The position numbers and the translations under genes were made by a program. Below the pieces are notes generated by a model that did no database searches, was not told the DNA's origin, and worked only from the letters and a program-made list of their open reading frames with translations. Positions 1 through 5,697 of a stretch of 17,077 nt of DNA are shown piece after piece (the stretch's first letter is position 1; the number at the start of each line of letters is the position of its first letter). Origin of the DNA: Bremia lactucae (Eukaryota > Oomycota > Peronosporomycetes > Peronosporales > Peronosporaceae); assembly GCF_004359215.1 (NCBI RefSeq), contig NC_090610.1:10248757-10265833 (forward strand), read 5' to 3'.

Positions 1-345
1 GGCGCGGAGTGCGTCGTCTGTTACCAATCGCGTCAGCTGCAGCTAGCTGAACGCAATCACCCAAAGCATGACAAGGAACGCCTTGCTGTGAAATACGCGC
101 TGGCTAAATTTAGGGTCTATCTTTTCGGAAATAGATCGTTTATCGTATATACGGATCATGCGTCATTACGCACGGCCGTAAATAGCCCACACCTCTCGCA
201 AAGAATGGCGAGGTGGCTATCCTTTTTCGCGGAGTATAATTTTCAGTCGAATATAAACCAAGACGATTTAATGTCGTCGCTGATGCAGTATCACGCCGAC
301 CCGATTTTGAGTCGGCAGAGCACTCCAACAGTGAAAATAATTTGA
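1..345 (+). pseudogene. E1 RNase H domain, family B Ty3/gypsy pol fragment
   Basis: Frame 1 is open from the window edge to a TGA at 343-345 (114 codons). It encodes the C-terminal part of the RT-linked RNase H. Visible family hallmarks are CYQSRQL near the start, the HDKE-type block, YTDHASL (which holds an RNase H acidic residue) and SQRMARWLSFFAEYNF. The LADALSRRP block normally ending the domain is eroded to a looser form near 270-315. RNase H degrades the RNA strand of the RNA/DNA hybrid during reverse transcription in the cytoplasmic particle. The RT upstream lies outside the window. Bases 1 to about 225 are the inverted counterpart of 3192-3408 in E2, which shows common family membership. 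Identification is by protein pattern; it is a dead fragment. Confidence 0.85.
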
Positions 346-360
346 CTGTTGCAGTGCTCT
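317..360. repeat. Long near-perfect hairpin (16 bp, one mismatch)
   Basis: Bases 317-332 pair with 345-360. The single mismatch is C325 against C352, and the loop is 12 nt. It straddles the stop codon that ends the E1 RNase H reading frame. It is one of eight strong hairpins between 317 and 1699. Confidence 0.85.
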
Positions 361-376
361 CGCTACGAGTGTTCCG

Positions 377-396
377 TCATCAACCTTAGTTGATGA
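377..396. repeat. Perfect 8-bp hairpin, 4-nt loop
   Basis: TCATCAAC at 377-384 pairs with GTTGATGA at 389-396. It lies in the RNase H-integrase linker of E1. Confidence 0.8.
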
Positions 397-498
397 GATA
401 AAACAAGCCGACATAGAAGATAACGACCTTCTGCGTTTAATGGATCACCACATCTGATGAATCCATCTGATAAAACTTTTGAAGATTTACCGGCTTTA

Positions 499-521
499 TA
501 TCGATCGGCATCCGATCGATA
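499..521. repeat. Perfect 10-bp hairpin, 3-nt loop
   Basis: Bases 499-508 pair perfectly with 512-521. The hairpin is centred on codons for the conserved LYRSxxDR motif. The homologous stretch of E4 (about 8760-8790, minus strand) keeps the amino acid pattern but has only a weak palindrome, so the perfect stem is specific to E1. Confidence 0.85.
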
Positions 522-529
522 CACAACAC

Positions 530-560
530 GCAACGGCTTATTGTATTACGTAGCCGTTGC
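530..560. repeat. Perfect 9-bp hairpin, 13-nt loop
   Basis: GCAACGGCT at 530-538 pairs with AGCCGTTGC at 552-560, only nine bases beyond the preceding hairpin. Confidence 0.8.
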
Positions 561-709
561 TGGTGACATTCCACGTGTCGTCATCCCAACTCACAATAAT
601 TTGCGCTTGCCCATCATGTAGGAGTGTCACGAGGCACTAACAAGTGGGTATCGGGGACGTGAAAAAACTTATGTCATTGTAAGTCGCGACTTTTACTGGC
701 CCGGCTAGG

Positions 710-741
710 ATCAGTTCGTGCGCCAGTATCAGTTCGTGCGC
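710..741 (+). repeat. 18-bp-period tandem duplication in E1 integrase
   Basis: The 14-mer ATCAGTTCGTGCGC occurs at 710-723 and again at 728-741. This adds six codons to the zinc-binding region relative to the family pattern. It looks like a replication-slippage product. Confidence 0.7.
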
Positions 742-838
742 AAGCTTGCGAGGTGTGTCAACGGGTGAAGCCTAGCCCTTCATCCCGTTCGCCTCTACAA
801 CCTCTTCCACTTCGACAGAGTGTTGGCAGTCCGTATTT

Positions 839-1320
839 TTGGACTTCGTTTTCGGATTTCTTAAAGACGATCACAAAAACAATGTAATCCTCGTTTTTGT
901 AGACAAATTAAGTAAGATGGTTAATCTTGCTGCGGTACCAGAGTCGATTACGACTCCGGGTTGTGCCCGAGTCTTTATCGACACGGTATTCAAACTCCAT
1001 GGGTTATCCCGTGAATTGGTCTCGGATAGAGATCCAAGGTTCACGGCGGAGTTCTGGCAATCCGCGTTCCGATCTCTCGGAACACGGCTGACTATGTCAA
1101 CATCCGATCATTCAGAAGCGGATGGTCAAACAGAACGCGTACATCGCGTCCTCGAAGAGATACTTCGAGGTTACGTTCAATCGTATCCGCATTGGAGCGA
1201 TTTGTTTTAACGATGGTCGAATTCGCCATCAATAATTCGGTGCATGCGTCTTCAACGCATACACCGTTCTTTGTGAATAGCTTTCGCCATCCTCGCATAC
1301 CCACTCAATTAGAGGGATCC
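839..1320 (+). pseudogene. E1 integrase catalytic core (DDE), family B
   Basis: The main frame runs from 839 to a TAA at 1208-1210 and continues shifted from about 1192 to 1320. All three catalytic acidic positions are still visible: Asp in the DFVFGF block (842-844; the preceding Met codon is TTG), Asp in VSDRDPRF, and Glu in GQTERVHRVLEE, with 35 residues between the second Asp and the Glu as in retroviral-type integrases. The shifted frame carries MVEFAINNSVHAS, the usual end of the core. Integrase inserts retroelement cDNA into chromosomes. The core motifs are better kept here than in E4, but the frameshift near 1200 and damage on both sides exclude a working protein. Confidence 0.88.
1150..1170. 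repeat. Perfect 8-bp hairpin, 5-nt loop
   Basis: CCTCGAAG at 1150-1157 pairs with CTTCGAGG at 1163-1170. It overlaps codons of the conserved LEEILRG motif. E4 encodes almost the same residues without the palindrome. Confidence 0.85.
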
Positions 1321-1409
1321 TCTAGTATAAGGGGGGGGCTCAAACAAACAAAACCAATTCTGGCTCATGCTCCTCACGCGCCGAAGTTAACAACGACGCG
1401 AGTGATGTC

Positions 1410-1430
1410 GATGTCGAAGAGATCGACATC
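1410..1430. repeat. Perfect 8-bp hairpin, 5-nt loop
   Basis: GATGTCGA at 1410-1417 pairs with TCGACATC at 1423-1430, in the acidic linker of E1 integrase. Confidence 0.8.
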
Positions 1431-1488
1431 CAAGATGAGAATGATTTCATGGCAGTATGCACAAGGGTACTGAAAAAGACAAAACAAA

Positions 1489-1518
1489 CGAGTTAGCAGA
1501 AGAGTTTCTGCTAACTCG
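1489..1518. repeat. Perfect 13-bp hairpin, 4-nt loop
   Basis: Bases 1489-1501 pair perfectly with 1506-1518. It covers codons of the ELAEEFLLTRE motif. The homologous E4 segment (about 7700-7680, minus strand) has the same protein pattern but no such palindrome. It is the strongest perfect stem I found in the window. Confidence 0.9.
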
Positions 1519-1658
1519 AGAATTAATTATCCGTTTCGTTCAGGATTCCATTGCTAACGCAGTGGATCGACAGAAACGGAATGCAGACAAACATGGAAGA
1601 GCAAATGTTAATTCTGTGGAAAATGTGGTCCTTGGACAGACTACAAAGTGCTACCAGG

Positions 1659-2110
1659 TGTAACGGGGCACTACGACTTGTACTGCTTTAGTACAAGTCC
1701 ACTTCGCACTGCTTCAGTTGCGAGTGATGCCATACGTTATTCACTTACACTAGTACGTGCAGAGGAAGAATTCTCTTTAAGGCAACTAGCTCAAGGAGGG
1801 TTAAATGAAAACTGTATTAATACAATTAAGTGTCTCTCTTTCTATCTTGTAAATGCTAACTTAATTATATTCTAATACTTAACATGTAATCGAATTCTTA
1901 TCTTTATCTTATCTGTAACTCTCTTCGATTACCTCTACAGCTGATTAATCGGCGGAAGAAATAGATGTAATGGTCTATCCCTATTTATGGATAAGAATTT
2001 TGAACATTACTATATAAAGTAATATCCTACAAACATTATTTATCTTTTTGATAATATATTAATTAACAACCTATATGTGTTAATTTCATGTAATGATACA
2101 CCCCGTTACA
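1659..2110 (-). repeat. LTR-B, complete copy (452 bp), inverted next to E1 pol
   Basis: Both ends carry the inverted terminal motif: TGTAACGGGG at 1659 and CCCCGTTACA ending at 2110. Orientation is called minus because the end at 2110, read on the minus strand, matches the start of LTR-C (TGACGGGGTGT), which follows a polypurine tract in E4. A second copy lies at 2795-3184 in the opposite orientation. Shared blocks include GATATTACTTTATATAG, an AGATAAGA segment and the ACTTAATTGTATTAATACAG region. The LTR abuts E1 pol at 1658 in antisense with no polypurine tract or primer-binding site between them. The five bases on either side do not match, so no target duplication is seen. LTRs supply promoter and polyadenylation signals. 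Confidence 0.72.
1675..1699. repeat. Perfect 10-bp hairpin at the LTR-B edge
   Basis: GACTTGTACT at 1675-1684 pairs with AGTACAAGTC at 1690-1699 around a 5-nt loop. It lies near the 3' (U5) end of LTR-B in the orientation used here. The corresponding end is deleted from the other LTR-B copy, so conservation cannot be judged. Confidence 0.85.
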
Positions 2111-2281
2111 ACTCTGGTTAAGTGTCGTCACAGAAGCGGTAATACGGCTCCTCGTGCGCACTTACCAAGTAGGAAGTAGTTTTCAGACTGATTTATATTT
2201 AATCGTTTTAAATATAAATACCGATTTTTACCAGTTAAAAATTCATTTCTATACTGATAACACTTAATATGTATTCCGAGC

Positions 2282-2346
2282 GTATCTTTCTAGATACCTC
2301 GCGTAACGGATGACGCTAGCCGTCATCACGGTTGACGCTGGGCGTC
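2282..2346. repeat. Cluster of three perfect hairpins
   Basis: Three adjacent perfect stems lie within 65 bp: GTATCT/AGATAC (2282-2297, loop 4), GATGACG/CGTCATC (2309-2327, loop 5) and GACGC/GCGTC (2334-2346, loop 3). On the minus strand, GGAGGG lies just upstream (2349-2354) and the first bases after it resemble TGACG, the start of LTR-C. This may be the start of a further, uncharacterised LTR. No binding factor can be named. Confidence 0.6.
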
Positions 2347-2479
2347 ATCCCTCCAAATGCGAATGCATACATGTGCATCACATACACAAGAGTTGGTCAC
2401 AAATGTGCACAACACCCGAGTGCTGGGTCCAATTACTATTATTTAATAATTGACATCCCCTTAAGATTACCATTGGTAC

Positions 2480-2499
2480 TTAACGGGGACTGTGTAACA
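2480..2499 (+). repeat. Possible third LTR-B-like 5' end
   Basis: TTAACGGGGACTGTGTAACA matches the first 20 or so bases of LTR-B (TGTAACGGGGTGTATC followed by RTTACA) with a small insertion. No matching 3' end was found before 2795, so it may be a fragment or chance. Confidence 0.35.
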
Positions 2500-2794
2500 T
2501 TAGGGCAACTTTAGCACGTTACAATTAAGGCAGCCGCTGTTCACCACTCATAATTCGCTAAAACACCACATCTGAAATTAATAAATACAAAATTAGTCAA
2601 ACGTAAAATTTCATGCGATCTCATAATCGATAAAAGATAGCTAGCTATATATTATAACTGCCTTAAGATTTTACTGTAGTAAGGTCGACTCTCAGCAAGC
2701 GCTACACTTCTCATTTACTATTATTTGGTATCCAAAATGCTCTTATTCGTCCTCAGCCCCAAGAGCATGAATCGTTACCAATGCTGAAGGTGCC

Positions 2795-3184
2795 TAAAAC
2801 GGGGTGTATCGTTACATCAAAGTAATACTGAAGTTGTTCATGCATATTTATCTGAAAGGTAGATAATATTTTTTGGAATATTACTTTACATAGTAACATT
2901 CGAAAAGCTTATTCTTTGGTAAATATAGGCCTTCATATCTACTTGCTCCGCAGTCGAGTCAGCACTGGAAGCGCGCAAAGAGAGAGACAGATAAGACTTT
3001 ATTACATATTAATAATAGTACACAATAAATGTTATAAGTAGAAAATAGATAGAAACAGAACAACTTAATTATATTGAATACAGTTTACTTTTTAACTCTC
3101 TATAAAAAGTATTTTAATGAGAGTCTATCTCTGAACATACTAGTTTACATGAAGTGACGTATGGCACCACTTGCACTAAAGCTC
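2795..3184 (+). repeat. LTR-B, 3'-truncated copy
   Basis: It starts with a mutated terminus (TAAAACGGGG in place of TGTAACGGGG), followed by TGTATCGTTACAT, the LTR-B 5' pattern. It then follows the 1659-2110 copy in inverse orientation: the ATATTACTTTACATAG block near 2880, AGACAGATAAGACT near 2985, AACTTAATTATATTGAATACAG near 3060, and ACGTATGGCACCACTTGCA near 3157-3175. About 43 bases of the 3' end are missing. The sequence runs into E2 RNase H within 3182-3191, where both partners share GCGAAG, so microhomology probably guided the join. Confidence 0.7.
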
Positions 3185-3272
3185 CGCGAAGAAGGATAGC
3201 CACCTCGCCATTCTTTGGTGTGGGCTATTTACGGCCGTGCGTAATGACGCATGGTCTTCATATACGATGAAC

Positions 3273-3296
3273 GGTCTATCTCCTAGGAGGTAGACC
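3273..3296. repeat. 24-bp near-perfect palindrome (one mismatched pair)
   Basis: Bases 3273-3284 pair with 3285-3296 without a loop and with one mismatched pair. It lies in the RVYLLGDR codons of E2 RNase H. The homologous E1 stretch (110-145) forms only a shorter imperfect palindrome, so the symmetry has increased in E2 or decreased in E1. Confidence 0.8.
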
Positions 3297-3541
3297 CTAA
3301 TTCAGCCAATGCATATTTCATGGCAAGGAAGTCCTTGTCATGCACTGGGTAATTGCGTTCAGCTGGCTGCAGCTGACGCGATTGGTAACAGACGACGCGG
3401 TCCGCGCCATCTGTATCGCATTGCATTAATGCACAGCCGATTGCGAAATCGCTGGCGTCACAGACCACATGGAATGGTCTGTCTTGATCTGCAATCGTCA
3501 AGATGGGCGATTGCATCAAGGTTTGCTTGATACTTTCAAAC

Positions 3542-3562
3542 GAACGCTGACAATCAGCGTTC
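3542..3562. repeat. Perfect 9-bp hairpin, 3-nt loop
   Basis: GAACGCTGA at 3542-3550 pairs with TCAGCGTTC at 3554-3562. E4 has the same element near 8854-8874 with one pair broken by a synonymous Ala codon difference, although both encode WNADCQRSF. Confidence 0.85.
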
Positions 3563-3572
3563 CATAACCATT

Positions 3573-3597
3573 TCTCGTCTATTTTTAACAGACGAGA
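3573..3597. repeat. Perfect 8-bp hairpin, 9-nt loop
   Basis: TCTCGTCT at 3573-3580 pairs with AGACGAGA at 3590-3597, in E2 RT. Confidence 0.8.
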
Positions 3598-3608
3598 GAT
3601 ATAAACTG

Positions 3609-4054
3609 TCATCTCCGCACATAATTGCGAGAATGCTTGTGCATGTACGCCACTAAACCAAGGAACTTTCTAAGTCCCTTGACATCGACTGGGACTGGCC
3701 ATCCGGTAATTGCCTTGTTAATTTCGGGATCAGGGCGCACGCCGTGTTTTCCGACGATGCACCCAAGAAGTGGCATTTCGCTTGCAGTAAATATACACTT
3801 CGTGAGATTTGCGTACAACTTAGGCTTTCGCATAAGTGGAAGAACCTGTCGAACGTGAATTTTATGAACTTCTACGGTCGTCTTACCGTCCATGGCCCGG
3901 CTATGGACGAACACATCGTCAAAATAACTCGGTGCAAATTCTCGCCCCGGTTTCAACAGATTAGTTACACATTTGTTGAATTTTGCAGGGGCGTTACGAA
4001 GCCCCTGTGGCATTACTAGCCATTTCCAGAGCATCCTGCTGGAAGTGCTCCCAA
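3609..4054 (-). pseudogene. E2 reverse transcriptase palm/thumb, family B
   Basis: The minus-strand frame from about 4034 reads MLWKWLVMPQGLRNAP, then SYFDDVFVHSR with the catalytic YxDD motif intact, then KLYANLTKCIF, LLGCIVGKHGVRPDPEINKAI and VDVKGLRKFLGLVAYMHK. It ends at 3609 through a frameshift near 3620, after which the frame at 3612 continues. The N-terminal RT half is missing. At 4052-4058 the RT is joined to a gag that belongs to family A. The wording GLRNAP and DVKGLRKFLGL groups it with E4, not E5 (GLSKAP, KDLRKWLGL). This is the only surviving YFDD in the window. Confidence 0.88.
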
Positions 4055-4579
4055 AGTCGAGTTGCTAGGAGCTGTGCTCGCATCTGGAAAGCCTGATCAG
4101 GTGGTGCAAACATGCTAGTCATTTTCTGTTTTAGCAAATCCCATGAGGGAAAAGCATCGTTTATGGACATACTGCACGATAGTGCCTTCTCCATGGCTCT
4201 ACCTCCCAATTTCGAATGGCCATAGCCACCTTTCGCCGTTCTGTTAAATACAAGGCGGAGTCAATGGACAACTCCATCTGCTTAATTTAAAAAGGGATAT
4301 TTTCTCCCTCTTTTCCCTCAAATGTATTTACATTGACAGCTAGATTGCGAGCCTTCGGCTCTGAACCAGGTACAGAGATTTACCGGGTTGGCATCGATGT
4401 CGCAAGGTGATCTTTAACCTGGCCGATCAGGGAGGATTCATTTCGCATGAAGCTTCAAGCCTTGCATGCAGGACCTCTGGTCCTTGGGATATAATGAGCT
4501 CTACATGTTCATGCCCACATAAAGTTTTGAGCTCAGTAGCTGCACATTGCGCCTGTGAAAGTTCTGAAAACTCTTCCAT
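4055..4579 (-). pseudogene. E2 gag fragment, family A
   Basis: The ATG is at 4579-4577 (minus strand), followed by MEEFSELSQAQ, matching E5 gag (MEEVPELSEAQ at 10536). Frames are broken, but VNTFEGKEGENIPF, KQMELSIDSALYLTERRKVAMAI, GGRAMEKALSC, SINDAFPSWDLLKQKMTSMFAPPDQ and MRAQLLATR can be read in order. This is the capsid-type core of Ty3/gypsy Gag, which assembles virus-like particles. The C-terminal Gag, zinc knuckle, protease and first half of RT are absent because of the fusion at 4052-4058. The stretch from 4210 to 4580 lacks a long open frame but aligns with E5 10536-10910. Confidence 0.8.
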
Positions 4580-5115
4580 TTCAGTAATGGCTTAGTCTTA
4601 CAAAGGCTCAGGCATAGATTGACTACGAGTGTTGCCAGATATTGCGGAGCTACCTTCGCCTAAAGTCAGAGGAAGACTTTTAGACTCAGAAAGTCTCTTT
4701 ATTCTATAGATCTAATGTGTTCAACAATGAGGGAGTCGTACAACCTATTAAAGCTTAATAAATGCTAGTTCAAAGCATGCAGGGGTTCGTAGAACCAAGT
4801 GGCAATTAGTGATCGAGAGTATGTACCTTAGAAAGACTTCTTTCTCTCACAGATCAATGCGCAAGCCTTAGGAAGGAAATAGACGCTGTAAGATCAAATG
4901 GGGAACTGAATTTTTTTTAACTATTTAAAGCTAAATAACCTTATTCTAGCTAATTTTAAATAGATTTTGGCCACCAGATTTATATCTGGCGGCGACCACA
5001 TTTGTTTACCCATATTAAATGGGATTTAAGTAATTAACTATTTCAAAAAAGGATAAAAGGGTATATAACCCGTAAGGTATATGTACCACGACCCACCGAT
5101 GTGTTGCCCATTACA
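4580..5115 (-). repeat. LTR-A of E2 (5' LTR plus short leader)
   Basis: On the minus strand it starts TGTAATGGGCAACACATCGG at 5115. It then follows the E5 5' LTR base by base with many changes: the TACCCTTTTAT block near 5060, TTACTTAAATCCCATTT near 5030, CGCCAGATATAAATCTGG near 4980, CTTCCTAAGGCTTGCGCATTGAT near 4860, GCCACTTGGTTCT near 4800 and CACTCGTAGTCAATCTA near 4625, ending shortly before the gag ATG at 4579. The exact 3' end is not fixed, because no second full copy is present and the bases before the ATG (TTACT here, TTACA in E5) leave almost no room for a normal leader. Confidence 0.78.
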
Positions 5116-5116
5116 G

Positions 5117-5559
5117 TGTAGGTGAGGTGCCTCGAAACTGCACGTACATAAAGGAACAGAGGAAGGTTTCTTAGAAAGCTAAGGGTCTTAAGCTTAAAGG
5201 TCTAGACTAAGGCTGTAGAATAAATAAAAGTAAAAACGGAACTTATATGTTTAATTCTCTACGTGACGATCTATTACTGCACTTAGCATTTTTATATGTA
5301 ATTATGTATGGCGCCTCCTTGCGCATCTCACAATCGTGTCTTATAACGGTTGAAGGATTGATTTAGATTAAATCAGCCAATCAATAGGGCTAACGTTTTA
5401 TTGCAACAATACTACCAAATTTGGTAATATTAGAACTACTTATGCCAAAATTAATAAAAATAATAACGTTGTACTTCTTTAGCAAAATGAACTCATAGAA
5501 AATAATATTTTATATTCCTCTTATTGGAAATGATATTTATGTAACAGGACACCCCGTCA
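5117..5559 (-). repeat. LTR-C, 3' LTR of E4
   Basis: On the minus strand it starts TGACGGGGTGTCC at 5559, immediately after the GGAGGG tract, and ends CCTACA at 5117. The first 25 bases resemble LTR-B. The body is AT-rich with many short runs. Its end lies one base from the start of LTR-A of E2 (5115), so the two LTRs of different families sit head-to-tail with a single C between them. There is no other copy in the window, so the 3' boundary is inferred from the terminal CA. Confidence 0.65.
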
Positions 5560-5565
5560 CCCTCC
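5560..5565 (-). promoter_or_regulatory. Polypurine tract of E4 (plus-strand primer site)
   Basis: GGAGGG on the minus strand directly precedes TGACGGGG, the LTR-C start. Such a tract resists RNase H and primes second-strand synthesis. It fixes the strand of E4 and the orientation of LTR-C. Confidence 0.6.
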
Positions 5566-5573
5566 TAGCCAAC

Positions 5574-5587
5574 GTCACTATAGTGAC
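5574..5587. repeat. Perfect 14-bp palindrome GTCACTATAGTGAC
   Basis: This two-fold symmetric site without a loop lies between the polypurine tract and the start of the reading frame at 5698. The position would suit a protein-binding site, but no factor is known to me. Confidence 0.7.
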
Positions 5588-5697
5588 TGATATAGGGTGA
5601 CAAGAAATATATCATGTCTTTCCCTGCAAATTTGTATTATGATTTTTAATTAAAACACCGATTTTATTTTCATTAATTGATTAAGACCAAAATCAAC

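Larger units (their letters stand above)
346..838 (+). pseudogene. E1 integrase N-terminal (zinc-binding) region, degenerate
   Basis: No long open frame, but the family B integrase N-terminus can be followed through frameshifts. A linker with VDEIKQAD and LLRLMDH lies around 385-460, LYRSASDRYTTRNG around 496-540, VVIPTHNNLR around 577-610, ECHEALTSG around 620-650, and a VCQRVKPSPSSR block around 752-790 holding the last zinc cysteine. The HHCC module binds zinc and helps integrase multimerise. Part of it is disrupted by a TAG near 620 and by an 18-bp-period duplication at 710-741. The matching E4 region (8471-8794, minus strand) confirms the alignment. Function is certainly lost. Confidence 0.7.
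1321..1658 (+). pseudogene. E1 integrase C-terminal linker, cut before the GPY/F domain
   Basis: This follows the core through an eight-G run (1332-1339), a likely frameshift site. It shows an acidic linker (EEIDIQDEND in one frame, about 1418-1450) and then a frame from 1457 with AEEFLLTRELI, DSIANAVDRQKRNADKHGRANV and a trace of the VVL block. The same order of motifs is seen in E4 at 7742 downward, where the GPY/F domain follows. In E1 the reading stops inside that region, at the edge of the inverted LTR at 1659. GPY/F and chromodomain are therefore missing. Confidence 0.75.
2111..2794. other. AT-rich spacer between two outward-facing LTR-B copies
   Basis: No protein-coding pattern is recognisable. 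A 60-codon open frame at 2332-2514 looks random. Two features stand out: the hairpin cluster at 2282-2346 and an LTR-B-like start at 2480-2499. The left part reads like non-coding LTR or leader sequence on the minus strand, and a CCCTCC motif (2349-2354), which is GGAGGG on the minus strand, follows the hairpins. I cannot assign the rest. Confidence 0.5.
3185..3612 (-). pseudogene. E2 RT connection and RNase H, family B
   Basis: The minus-strand frame from 3612 shows WNADCQRSFESIKQTL (RT connection), then SPILTIADQDRPFHVVCDASDFAIGCAL (the catalytic Asp of DASDFA is intact), CYQSRQLQPAERNYPVHDKDFLAMKYALAE, and a stop at 3283 caused by one missing T in an AATTTAGG context. The other frame then gives RVYLLGDRPFIVY, with YTDH changed to YEDH, and DHASLRTAVNSPH; two residues are absent before QRMARW. 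It ends at 3185 against the truncated LTR-B. The copy is closely related to E1 but lacks everything downstream of RNase H. Confidence 0.85.

Noticed and set aside
1644..1656. TGGTAGCAC on the minus strand beside LTR-B, resembling a tRNA-Met primer-binding site
   Set aside because: It coincides with E1 integrase codons for the KCYQ region, which align with E4, so it is coding sequence cut by the LTR and not a leader.
2332..2514. 60-codon open frame in the spacer
   Set aside because: No recognisable motif, ATG in no special context, AT-rich non-coding surroundings; consistent with chance.
4407..4595. Plus-strand 62-codon frame over E2 gag
   Set aside because: It is the reverse of the gag start (MEEFSELSQ at 4579); no independent coding sign.
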